Below, in pieces: positions 31,038 to 39,115 of a DNA stretch of 64,000 bases (positions are counted from its first letter, which is position 1; each line of letters begins with the position of its first letter). A model generated the notes under the pieces. It was not told the DNA's origin and ran no database searches. It saw nothing but the letters and a program-made list of their open reading frames with translations. A program made the position numbers and the translations under genes. This stretch comes from Polaromonas sp. OV174. GTDB lineage: Bacteria > Pseudomonadota > Gammaproteobacteria > Burkholderiales > Burkholderiaceae_C. The stretch covers positions 25,241-89,240 of the forward strand of contig NZ_FOKZ01000020.1 in the NCBI RefSeq assembly GCF_900112285.1, read 5' to 3'.

Positions 31038-31060
31038 GCTACATTGATTTCAAATGTAGC
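31038..31060. promoter_or_regulatory. Third operator-like palindrome of the same family
   Basis: GCTACATT-N7-AATGTAGC, perfect 8-bp arms sharing the CTACATT/AATGTAG half-site with the tandem sites at 30940-30981. A further half-site, CTACATCA, is at 31088-31095, close to the reductase start. Location suggests control of the plus-strand operon. Confidence 0.6.
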
Positions 31061-31132
31061 AAACACCAAACGTAAATTAAGTGTGTACTACATCAATGAT
31101 GCGAATGAACGGATGGCTGCAAGAAGGCGACG

Positions 31133-32770
31133 ATGATGACCGAACATACAAAGACGGATGGCTTGCCTGGCATGGACGCGCCCGAGCTGCCCCAGGTGCT
31201 GGAGAAGGCCCGGCCGCGCAATGAGCGCATGAACAGCGAAAAAATCGAGTGCAATGCCTGTCCCGTGTTGTGTCAGATTTCAGACGGCCGCAACGGTGCT
31301 TGCGACCGCTATGCCAACCGCAGCGGTACCCTGGTGCGGGTTGATCCCGTATTGTTATTGCGCCGCGCCCTGGCTGACCGGGAAGCACCTATGGTTGCTT
31401 TTGCCGGCCGCGTGGCGGTAGATGATCCAGCCTTGTTGTCGGAAGGCGTTCCGGTGGCCGCAGCGCCAGCGTCGTGGAGCGGCGACTTGTTGCTGGCCGA
31501 TGAAGTGTTTGTTACCGGCGTCGGGTCGTCGACGACTTACCCGGACTACAAACCGGCGCCATTTATCGTGTCATCGAAAGCCGCTGGCGTTGATATGGTC
31601 ACCGTGGTCACGGAAGGCATATTCAGCTACTGCAGCTTCAAGGTCAAGATTGACACCGACCGCTTTCTCGGCGCTGAGCAGGCCAATGTCCGTTGCAAGG
31701 GTGAAGTCGTTGGCCACGTGACAACGGCAGAGTATGGCTCCCAGATGTTGTCGCTGGGCGGCGTGCATCACCTGACAGGCGGCAGCAAAAAAGAAGGCCG
31801 CGTGACGGTGGAGATGATGAAGGCGCTGGGCAACAAGCAGGCCGTGGAGTTCACGATTGACGGCGGTTCCCAGATCCTGATTCAGGCTGGCCGGGCGCCG
31901 ATTGTCAACGGCGTGGAAGAAAAACGCATGCGCGTCGGTTGTGGTTCGGCCACCATAGGCATCTTCGCCAAGCAGTTGTTCGGCAAGCTGGACGAGGTGG
32001 TGGTGGTGGATGACCATATCACCGGGGTGTTGACCGAGCATCAGGCCGGCCGCTGTCTGGACATGCGCGCGTCGGGTATCAAGATGCGCGGGCGAAAATC
32101 CACGCCAGGCCGTTATTTCCAGGTGGCCAACCCGGGTACAGGCTGGGGCGGCACCGACATCGCCGACCCCTTGTCCATTATTGAAAGCTGGGACGCAGCT
32201 ACCGCCTGGCCGGGCTTGCGCTTGTTGATGACGTCGACCACCGGCGAGCATGCGAGTTGGTATGTACTGGATGAAGCACTTCATCCTGTGGAGCAGGAGA
32301 TGCCGGTGGAGGTGCGCCGCATCGTGGAGCGGATTGGCGAGAACTGCGAGCCTTCTCTGTCCACCGTGCTTTTCCTTGGCGGCGCCGGCGGCAGCCTGCG
32401 CGCCGGTGTCACGGAAAACCCGGTGCTGCTGACGCGTGCCATCAAGGAGGCTCTGGTGAATGTCACCTGCGGCGGTGCTCCGGCCTATGTGTGGCCGGGT
32501 GGCGGCATCACCGTGATGGCCGATGTCATGCGCATGCCGGACAACAGCTTCGGAACCGTGCCTACACCCGCCATCGTGGCACCGATTGAGTTCAGCATGA
32601 AGCTGGACGATTACCGCAATCTTGGCGGTCACATGGAATATGTGCGTACGCTGGAAGATGCACTGCGACGGGGCGCCTGGCACAACGAAGGTGCACCCTC
32701 GGCACTGGCATGGTCCCAACTTCCGCCGGCCAATCCCTGGCCACTGGCACGTCCGCCCTTGTTGGGTTGA
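31133..32770 (+). CDS. hnr: 6-hydroxynicotinate reductase homologue (ferredoxin-dependent)
   Basis: 545 residues. I recognise the family of E. barkeri 6-hydroxynicotinate reductase, which reduces 6-hydroxynicotinate to 6-oxo-1,4,5,6-tetrahydronicotinate with ferredoxin. An Fe-S motif near the N-terminus has Cys40, Cys43, Cys47 and Cys57 (C-x2-C-x3-C-x9-C). A conserved C270-G-S-A-T segment and several Gly-rich stretches (DGGSQILIQ, LGGAGGSLRAG, VWPGGGITVMADV) follow. Start ATGATG at 31133 or 31136 after AAGAAGG. Neighbours supply both the electron donor (fdxA, fpr) and the next enzyme (ena). The assignment is by homology and context; activity is not proven. Confidence 0.85.
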   Translation: MMTEHTKTDGLPGMDAPELPQVLEKARPRNERMNSEKIECNACPVLCQISDGRNGACDRYANRSGTLVRVDPVLLLRRALADREAPMVAFAGRVAVDDPALLSEGVPVAAAPASWSGDLLLADEVFVTGVGSSTTYPDYKPAPFIVSSKAAGVDMVTVVTEGIFSYCSFKVKIDTDRFLGAEQANVRCKGEVVGHVTTAEYGSQMLSLGGVHHLTGGSKKEGRVTVEMMKALGNKQAVEFTIDGGSQILIQAGRAPIVNGVEEKRMRVGCGSATIGIFAKQLFGKLDEVVVVDDHITGVLTEHQAGRCLDMRASGIKMRGRKSTPGRYFQVANPGTGWGGTDIADPLSIIESWDAATAWPGLRLLMTSTTGEHASWYVLDEALHPVEQEMPVEVRRIVERIGENCEPSLSTVLFLGGAGGSLRAGVTENPVLLTRAIKEALVNVTCGGAPAYVWPGGGITVMADVMRMPDNSFGTVPTPAIVAPIEFSMKLDDYRNLGGHMEYVRTLEDALRRGAWHNEGAPSALAWSQLPPANPWPLARPPLLG

Positions 32771-32781
32771 GCGAATCAAGC

Positions 32782-33690
32782 ATGCTTGCCCAACGCGCGC
32801 AACTGCCCGATGGCCGCTGGCATTTCCAGCATGGACCCATGGACATCGTCATTGGCGCCCATGGCAGTCCGGCATCCGTGGATGCGGCGCATGCTGCGGC
32901 GTGGCAACGTTTCACAGGCATCCTGGATGAGTTGGTGCAGGAGCTTGTCGCTTTGCGGCGTCCGGTGCAGGGCGACTGTCCGGTGCTAGGGCCGATCGCT
33001 AGGCGTATGTGGCAGGCCTGCCAGCCTTTTCAACGCAGCTTTATTACCCCGATGGCGGCGGTGGCCGGTGCGGTGGCCCAGGAGCTTGTCGCCTGTTACG
33101 AGCGCAGCGGTGTGACGCGGGCCTGGATCAACAACGGCGGCGACATCGCCTTGCACCTGGAGCCGTCGCAATCGGTTCGGATCGGCCTTTATGCCGATAT
33201 TGCTCGCTTGGGCCTGGATGAAATTCGAGATGGCATTCTGACGGACGGCCAGTTTGACGTGTCCAGCGTGTTGCCGGTGCGCGGTGTTGCCACCAGCGGT
33301 TGGCGCGGGCGAAGTTTTTCGCTGGGAATTGCCGACAGCGTCACGGTATTGGCGCGCACGGCTTCAGAAGCCGACGCCGCGGCGACCGTGATTGCCAATG
33401 CCGTGGACCTGGACGACGAGCGTATCCTGCGCCGGCCGGCCTGCGAACTGAAGGACGATACTGACCTGGGGTACTTGCTGGTGACGGTAGATGTGCCGCC
33501 ACTGGAGCCAGACCGGGTGCAGCAGGCCTTGCGTGCGGGGCTCAAGCGCGCGCAGACCTTGCGCGCTGCCGGCTTGATCTGGTCGGCCGCGCTGGTTTGC
33601 CAGAATCAGATCGTGACCACCGGCGACCCGGCAACGAAAAAACTGGAAAACCGGCGTGCCCACCAGCAGCTTGGTTCGGTATTTGCTTAA
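32782..33690 (+). CDS. UPF0280 family protein (ApbE-like flavin transferase fold)
   Basis: 302 residues from the ATG at 32782, 11 bases after the reductase stop; an earlier in-frame start would overlap the reductase. The segments ITPMAAVAGAVAQEL, AWINNGGDIAL and SLGIADSVTVLARTASEADAAATVIANAV mark UPF0280, a family related to ApbE, which attaches FMN covalently to Thr or Ser. No signal peptide, so it is cytoplasmic, unlike classical ApbE. Its tight coupling to the 6-hydroxynicotinate reductase suggests a flavin-maturation role for that enzyme; this is inference. Confidence 0.8.
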   Translation: MLAQRAQLPDGRWHFQHGPMDIVIGAHGSPASVDAAHAAAWQRFTGILDELVQELVALRRPVQGDCPVLGPIARRMWQACQPFQRSFITPMAAVAGAVAQELVACYERSGVTRAWINNGGDIALHLEPSQSVRIGLYADIARLGLDEIRDGILTDGQFDVSSVLPVRGVATSGWRGRSFSLGIADSVTVLARTASEADAAATVIANAVDLDDERILRRPACELKDDTDLGYLLVTVDVPPLEPDRVQQALRAGLKRAQTLRAAGLIWSAALVCQNQIVTTGDPATKKLENRRAHQQLGSVFA

Positions 33691-33712
33691 TGAAATGGAT
33701 GGACTCAAAGCG

Positions 33713-34354
33713 ATGATTGAAATAAGACGCATCTTTACGCACGTGGAGCAAATTCAGCATGAGTTTGGTCCTGTCGCCTCCACACCGCTGCTGCGTGGTG
33801 CGATTGGGGTTGTGCTCACCAACCCGTATGCGGGCCGCTACGAAGCAGACATCTTGCCGATGATGGAAGAGCTGCAACCCGTCGGCCTTGACATGGCGCA
33901 GCGCCTGCAGGCCGCGATGGATGTGCCCGTCGACCGCATTGAGGGTTATGGCAAAGGCGCGATCGTGGGGGCAGCCGGGGAGCTGGAACATGGCGCGCTC
34001 TGGCATGTTCCCGGTGGTTATGCCATGCGTGAACTCTTGGGCTGGAAAGGCGATGCCAAGGCCTACGCCAAAGGCCAGGCCGAAGAAAAAAACGGGCAAC
34101 CTGGCAACGCCTTGTCCATCGTGCCATCGACCAAAAAAGTGGGAGGACCCGGCGCCACGCTGGATGTGCCCATGACCCATGTCAATGCCATTTATGTACG
34201 CAGCCATTTCGATGCCATCGAGGTGCGTGTGCCCGGCGCACCCCTGGCGGATGAAATTGTTTTCATTCTTGCCATGAGCACCGGTCCACGCATTCATGCG
34301 CGTGTGGGTGGCCTGGCCGCGAATGCCATCAGCAAGTGGGACGGCTTGCGCTGA
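33713..34354 (+). CDS. AA_synth (PF06684) family protein, first paralogue
   Basis: 213 residues from the ATG at 33713 (MIEIRRIFTHVEQI, GGACT upstream); an in-frame ATG at 33695 is possible. Family segments are NPYAGRYEADILPMM, IEGYGKGAIVGAAGELEHGAL, VPSTKKVGGPGATLDVPM and RSHFDAIEVRVPGAPLADEIV. The database name refers to amino acid synthesis but no biochemical activity is established that I know of. It is longer than its neighbour because of an insertion around residues 115-135 (KGDAKAYAKGQAEEKNG). Position between the UPF0280 gene and the ABC transporter suggests a role in the nicotinate pathway. Confidence 0.8.
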   Translation: MIEIRRIFTHVEQIQHEFGPVASTPLLRGAIGVVLTNPYAGRYEADILPMMEELQPVGLDMAQRLQAAMDVPVDRIEGYGKGAIVGAAGELEHGALWHVPGGYAMRELLGWKGDAKAYAKGQAEEKNGQPGNALSIVPSTKKVGGPGATLDVPMTHVNAIYVRSHFDAIEVRVPGAPLADEIVFILAMSTGPRIHARVGGLAANAISKWDGLR

Positions 34355-34393
34355 GCCGGCACGGCATAAAGCGACCCTATTCAAGGAAAAATC

Positions 34394-34978
34394 ATGACAG
34401 CCAAAATTCGCAAAATCATTGTTCAGGTCGACGAGACCCGTGTTGAAATGGGCCGCGCGGTGAATCCGCCAACTCGCAAGGCACTCGCCATGGCGGTAAT
34501 CGCCAACCCGTTTGCCGGCATGTACCAGGAAAACCTCGACGAGTTGATCGCCATCGGTGAAGAACTGGGCGGCCTGCTGGGACAAAAGTGTGTGGAAGCT
34601 TTGGGAATCGAGCCTGGCCAGGCGCACAGTTATGGCAAGGCAGCGATTGTGGGTGAGGCCGGGGAACTGGAGCATGCCGCTGCCATTCTGCATCCCAAGC
34701 TGGGAGCACCGTTGCGCCTGGCGGTTGAAAAAGGTGCGGCCCTGGTGCCATCCAGCAAAAAGCGCGGTGGCCTCGGCACGGCGATCGACGTGCCGCTGGG
34801 GCACAAGGATGCGGCGTTTGTGCGCAGCCACTTCGATGCGATGGAAGCACGTGTGGCCGATGCGCCCCGTGCCAATGAAATTGTGGTTGCTGTCGTCGTT
34901 ACAGACAGTGGCCGGCCACTACCGCGCGTGGGCGGATTGCAGGTCCACGAAATCAAGGGCGAAGACGGGCTGCGGTAA
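34394..34978 (+). CDS. AA_synth (PF06684) family protein, second paralogue
   Basis: 194 residues, AAGGAAAA upstream of the ATG. Shares with the preceding gene the segments NPFAGMYQENLDELI, SYGKAAIVGEAGELEHAAA, VPSSKKRGGLGTAIDVPLGHKDAAFVRSHFDAMEARV and the C-terminal PRVGGL. The conserved Tyr-Gly-Lys, Gly-Glu-Leu-Glu-His and Ser-Lys-Lys motifs look like an active or binding site. Two adjacent paralogues may form a hetero-oligomer or act on two related intermediates. Function unknown; the locus makes a step on 2-formylglutarate or its products a reasonable hypothesis. Confidence 0.82.
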   Translation: MTAKIRKIIVQVDETRVEMGRAVNPPTRKALAMAVIANPFAGMYQENLDELIAIGEELGGLLGQKCVEALGIEPGQAHSYGKAAIVGEAGELEHAAAILHPKLGAPLRLAVEKGAALVPSSKKRGGLGTAIDVPLGHKDAAFVRSHFDAMEARVADAPRANEIVVAVVVTDSGRPLPRVGGLQVHEIKGEDGLR

Positions 34979-35023
34979 ACACCAAACCCTTCCAACTCAA
35001 TCCTATCCACGACAGGAGTTTTT

Positions 35024-36229
35024 ATGAAGATGCAATTCAAAGTTCTGAGCACGGTGACCTATCTGGGCCTCATGGCCTCACTGGTGACAGCGCATGCCCA
35101 AGGGGTGATCAAGATTGGCGAGGTCAACAGCTACAAGGCCCAGCCCGCTTTTCTCGAGCCCTACAAAAAAGGCATGGAACTCGCGGTAGAGGAAATCAAT
35201 GCCGCCGGCGGCGTCAACGGCAAGAAGCTCGAACTGATCACGCGTGACGACAATGCCAACCCTGGCGACGCCGTGCGTGTGGCTGAAGAACTGATCTCGC
35301 GCGAAAAGATTGACGTGCTGACCGGCACCTTTCTATCGAACACCGGCTTGGCCGTGGCCGACTTTGCCAAGCAGAAGAAGTTTTTCTTCCTGGCCGGCGA
35401 ACCACTGACCGACAAGATGACTTGGCAGGGGGGCAATCAGTACACCTTCCGCTTGCGTCCAGGAACTTATATGCAGGCCGCGATGCTGGTGCCCGAGGCG
35501 GCCAAGCTGAAGAAAAAACGCTGGGCAGTGGTGTACCCAAACTACGAATATGGCCAGTCGGCCGTGGCAGCTTTCAAACAACTTCTGAAGGCCGCGCAGC
35601 CTGATGTCGAGTTCGTGGCGGAGCAGGCGCCGCCACTCGGCAAGGTGGATGCCGGCAGCGTGGTGCAGGCCCTGGCCGATGCCAAACCCGACGCGATCTT
35701 CAACGTCTTGTTCGGCGCCGACCTCTCGAAGTTCGTTCGTGAAGGCAACACGCGTGGCCTGTTCAAAGGTCGCGACGTGGTCAGCGTATTGACCGGTGAG
35801 CCCGAGTACCTAGACCCACTCAAGGATGAGACGCCCAACGGCTGGATCGTGACTGGTTACCCCTGGCACGGCATCCAGACGCCGGAGCACAAAGCTTTCC
35901 TTGCCGCGTATCAGGATAAGTTCAAAGACTATCCGCGTCTTGGCTCGGTGGTGGGCTACAGCGCCATCAAGTCCATCGCAGCGGGCGCAGCCAAGGCCAA
36001 GAGTACGGATTCTGCCAAGATGGTGGCCGCCTTCAAGGGCCTGGAGCTCATGACACCGTTTGGCAAGATCAGCTACCGGGCCGAGGACCATCAATCGACC
36101 ATGGGCGCCTTCGTTGGCAAGACGAAAAATGACAATGGCAAGGGCGTGATGGTGGACTACACCTATTTCGACGGCGCCTTGTTCCAGCCTTCCGCTGCCG
36201 ACGTGAAGAAATCTCGCGCCGCAGACTGA
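35024..36229 (+). CDS. ABC transporter periplasmic solute-binding protein (Liv/amide type), nicotinate locus
   Basis: 401 residues with a signal peptide ending in VTAHAQ. Mature sequence VIKIGEVNSYKAQPAFLEPYKKGMELAVEEINAAGGVNGKKLELI is typical of type I periplasmic binding proteins related to LivJ/LivK and AmiC. GGAG at five bases before the ATG. First gene of a complete Liv-type importer (35024-39843) placed between the ring-reduction genes and nicAB, so the ligand is probably nicotinate or a related aromatic acid rather than branched amino acids. Confidence 0.9.
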   Translation: MKMQFKVLSTVTYLGLMASLVTAHAQGVIKIGEVNSYKAQPAFLEPYKKGMELAVEEINAAGGVNGKKLELITRDDNANPGDAVRVAEELISREKIDVLTGTFLSNTGLAVADFAKQKKFFFLAGEPLTDKMTWQGGNQYTFRLRPGTYMQAAMLVPEAAKLKKKRWAVVYPNYEYGQSAVAAFKQLLKAAQPDVEFVAEQAPPLGKVDAGSVVQALADAKPDAIFNVLFGADLSKFVREGNTRGLFKGRDVVSVLTGEPEYLDPLKDETPNGWIVTGYPWHGIQTPEHKAFLAAYQDKFKDYPRLGSVVGYSAIKSIAAGAAKAKSTDSAKMVAAFKGLELMTPFGKISYRAEDHQSTMGAFVGKTKNDNGKGVMVDYTYFDGALFQPSAADVKKSRAAD

Positions 36230-36299
36230 GCAACCAGCCCGTATCGCATTGCGCTGCTTGAGCGGCGTAATGCGCGAATGGGCTCCAGAGGATCATTGA

Positions 36300-38216
36300 A
36301 TGAGTTTTTCAGGCTTTATCGTCCAGTTGCTCAACGGGCTGGCCGGCGCTTCGTCGCTGTTTTTTGTGGCGGCCGGTCTGTCGCTGATCTTCGGCGTGAC
36401 GCGGATTGTCAATTTCGCCCATGGTTCCTTTTTCATGGTCGGCATCTACATCGCTTACACGCTGGTCGAGCGACTGGGCGGAGGCCTGGGTTTCTGGCCC
36501 GCCTTGCTGCTGGCCGCGGTGGCCGTCGGTATCCTGGGCGCGCTGATAGAGATGGTGCTTTTGCGCCGCATCTACAAGGCGCCCGAGCTGTTCCAGTTGC
36601 TGGCGACTTTTGCGCTGGTGCTGGTGATCAAGGACGCCGTGCTTTATTTTTGGGGCCCAGACGAACTACTGGGTCCCCGCGCACCTGGCCTGTCGGGCTC
36701 GGTCGAGATTCTGGGCCGCCAATTCCCGAGTTACGACTTGTTCCTGATCGTGGTGGGGCCGGTGGTGCTGGGCCTGTTGTGGCTGCTGCTGACCCGAACG
36801 CGCTGGGGCACGCTGGTGCGCGCCGCCACACAAGACCGTGAAATGGTCAGTGCGCTGGGTGTGAATCAGGCCTGGTTGTTTACGGCCGTGTTTGCGCTGG
36901 GCGCCATGCTGGCCGGCCTGGGCGGGGCTTTGCAATTGCCGCGCGAACCGGCCACGCTGGAGATGGACCTCAACACCATAGGCTCGGCCTTTGTGGTCGT
37001 GGTGGTCGGTGGTATGGGCTCGATTCCGGGTGCTTATGCCGCGGCCTTGCTGATTGCCGAGATCAAGGCGATTTGTATCTGGCTGGGTGTGGTCGAAATT
37101 TTCGGCTACAGCATTTCGTTTTCCAAACTCACACTGGTGGCTGACTTTCTGGTCATGGCCATTGTGCTGGTCTGGCGTCCTTGGGGGCTGTTTGGCCGGC
37201 CACAAGCGCCCAGCCGTTATGTCGGCATGCAGGAGGAGCCACTGCGCAAAAGCAGCCGAACCTACGTCATTGCTGCGGCCGTGCTGGGGCTGGTGCTGGC
37301 GGCAATGCCTTTATTCACCGCAGGCTCACCTTACACCACGGTTTTGATGATTGACCTGCTGATTGCTGCACTGTTTGCGGCCAGCCTGCACTTCATCATG
37401 GGGCCGGCCGGCATGCATTCCTTTGGCCACGCCGCCTACTTCGGCCTGGGGGCTTATGGCGCGGCCTTGCTGGTGCGTTCCATTGGCATGCCGATGGAGC
37501 TGGCACTGGTGGTTGCACCGCTGGTGGCGGCCGCCGGCGCTTTTATTTATGGTTGGTTTGCGGTGCGGCTGTCGGGCGTTTACCTGGCGATGTTGACACT
37601 CGCGTTTGCGCAAATCACCTGGGCCATCACCTACCAGTGGGACTCTTTCACCGGTGGTAGCAATGGGCTTACCGGGGTCTGGCCTTCCGAGTGGCTGTCG
37701 GACAAACGCATGTATTACTGGCTCACCCTGGTGCTGGTGATTGCCGCCATCCTGTGGTTGCGCCGCGTTTTGTTCTCGCCTTTTGGCTACACCTTGCGCG
37801 CCGGTCGCGATTCGGCGCTGCGTGCTGACGCCATAGGCATTGATGTCAAACGCATGCAGTGGACGGCGTTTGTCATCGCCGGCGCCGCCGCGGGCCTGGC
37901 CGGATCCTTGTATGCCTTTTCCAAGGGCAGCATTTCGCCCGAGAGCCTGAGTGTGGGCAAGTCGGTGGATGGCCTGGTGATGGTGCTGTTGGGCGGCATC
38001 CAGACCCTGGCGGGTCCGGTGGTGGGCGCGGTAACGTTCACCTGGTTGCACGACACGGTGGCACGCAACACCGACTACTGGCGTGCGATGCTGGGCGCCA
38101 TTATTTTGCTGCTGGTGCTGCTTTTCCCTCAGGGCGTGGCCGGTTTTGCCAAACTGTTGTTTGAGCGGCTGCGCGGAAAAACCATTGGGGCCGAAATAAA
38201 AAAGGTGAAAGCATGA
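36300..38216 (+). CDS. Fused LivH-LivM branched-chain-type ABC permease
   Basis: 638 residues. Residues 1-300 or so are a LivH-type permease (GLSLIFGVTRIVNFAHGSFFMVG and GGMGSIPGAYAAALLIAEI), and residues 310-638 a LivM-type permease (FIMGPAGMHSFGHAAYFGLGAYGAALL, LTLAFAQITWAI, LLGGIQTLAGPVVGA). The second half normally is a separate gene, so both membrane halves of the importer come in one chain. Many hydrophobic segments throughout. AGAGGATC precedes the ATG. The stop overlaps the first ATPase gene (ATGA). Confidence 0.93.
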   Translation: MSFSGFIVQLLNGLAGASSLFFVAAGLSLIFGVTRIVNFAHGSFFMVGIYIAYTLVERLGGGLGFWPALLLAAVAVGILGALIEMVLLRRIYKAPELFQLLATFALVLVIKDAVLYFWGPDELLGPRAPGLSGSVEILGRQFPSYDLFLIVVGPVVLGLLWLLLTRTRWGTLVRAATQDREMVSALGVNQAWLFTAVFALGAMLAGLGGALQLPREPATLEMDLNTIGSAFVVVVVGGMGSIPGAYAAALLIAEIKAICIWLGVVEIFGYSISFSKLTLVADFLVMAIVLVWRPWGLFGRPQAPSRYVGMQEEPLRKSSRTYVIAAAVLGLVLAAMPLFTAGSPYTTVLMIDLLIAALFAASLHFIMGPAGMHSFGHAAYFGLGAYGAALLVRSIGMPMELALVVAPLVAAAGAFIYGWFAVRLSGVYLAMLTLAFAQITWAITYQWDSFTGGSNGLTGVWPSEWLSDKRMYYWLTLVLVIAAILWLRRVLFSPFGYTLRAGRDSALRADAIGIDVKRMQWTAFVIAGAAAGLAGSLYAFSKGSISPESLSVGKSVDGLVMVLLGGIQTLAGPVVGAVTFTWLHDTVARNTDYWRAMLGAIILLLVLLFPQGVAGFAKLLFERLRGKTIGAEIKKVKA

Positions 38217-39115
38217 ATACCGCTATGGCCTACTCTGGCCAAATGAACACTATTCCAGTGGGCACTCAAGAAACATCCGTGCCAGGGGCTGGCACGCACC
38301 GCCAGGGCTTGGCACCTCTGCTTCAGGTCAACAACCTGGGCAAATCTTTCGGCGGCGTGAAAGCCGTGGACGGTATCAGCTTCGATCTCGCAGCCGGCGA
38401 ACTGCTGGCGCTGATAGGGCCGAACGGAGCCGGCAAGTCCACTACCTTCAACATGGTCAATGGCCAGTTGACGGCCGACCAGGGCTCTATCCTGCTCGAT
38501 GGGCAAGAACTGGTGGGGCGCAAACCGCGCGCCATCTGGCGCTTGGGCGTGGGCCGTACTTTTCAGATTGCCGAGACCTTTGCTTCGCTGACCGTGATTG
38601 AAAACGTGCAGATGGCCCTGCTCTCGCATGACGGCAAGCTGTTTGCTATGTGGCGCCGCGCCGCCGATTACAAGCGCGAGGAAGCGCTGGCGCTGTTGGA
38701 GCAGGTCGGTATGAAATCCCAGGCCGAGCGGCCCTGCAGCGAACTCGCGTATGGCGACGTCAAGCGTGTCGAACTCGCCATCGCCATGGCCAACAGTCCG
38801 AAACTGTTGTTGATGGATGAACCCACGGCCGGCATGGCCCCCAAGGAGCGCAACTCGCTGATGGCACTGACCAAACAACTCGTAATTGACCGCGGCATGG
38901 CGGTGCTTTTCACCGAACACAGTATGGACGTGGTGTTTGCCTATGCCGATCGCATGATCGTGCTGGCGCGTGGCCGGCTCATCGCCCAGGGCAAACCCCT
39001 GGAGATTCGCGATCATCCCAAAGTGCAGGAGGTGTACTTCGGCAGCGGCAAGACCTTTGAGAAGATCGCGCAGAAAGCGGCTGCCGTCGCGGCATCCCTA
39101 GGGGAGGTGGCATGA
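38213..39115 (+). CDS. Liv-type ABC transporter ATPase (LivG), nicotinate locus
   Basis: 300 residues. Walker A GPNGAGKST, a signature region reading ELAYGDVKRVELAIAMA (LivG proteins have SYGxQR here), Walker B LLLMDEPTAGM and H-loop FTEHSMDVVF. The first 35 residues (MNTAMAYSGQMNTIPVG onward) are an unusual extension, and the true start could be internal. Overlaps the permease stop and the next ATPase start by four bases each. Confidence 0.92.
   Translation: MNTAMAYSGQMNTIPVGTQETSVPGAGTHRQGLAPLLQVNNLGKSFGGVKAVDGISFDLAAGELLALIGPNGAGKSTTFNMVNGQLTADQGSILLDGQELVGRKPRAIWRLGVGRTFQIAETFASLTVIENVQMALLSHDGKLFAMWRRAADYKREEALALLEQVGMKSQAERPCSELAYGDVKRVELAIAMANSPKLLLMDEPTAGMAPKERNSLMALTKQLVIDRGMAVLFTEHSMDVVFAYADRMIVLARGRLIAQGKPLEIRDHPKVQEVYFGSGKTFEKIAQKAAAVAASLGEVA

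Noticed and set aside
30940..31060. CRISPR-like array
   Set aside because: The repeats are palindromic operator-type sites with a 2-bp gap and then irregular spacing; there are no spacers and no cas genes.
31571..32779. 402-codon open frame opposite the 6-hydroxynicotinate reductase
   Set aside because: No recognisable domain, antisense-like composition, and the plus-strand protein is complete with neighbours in the same operon.
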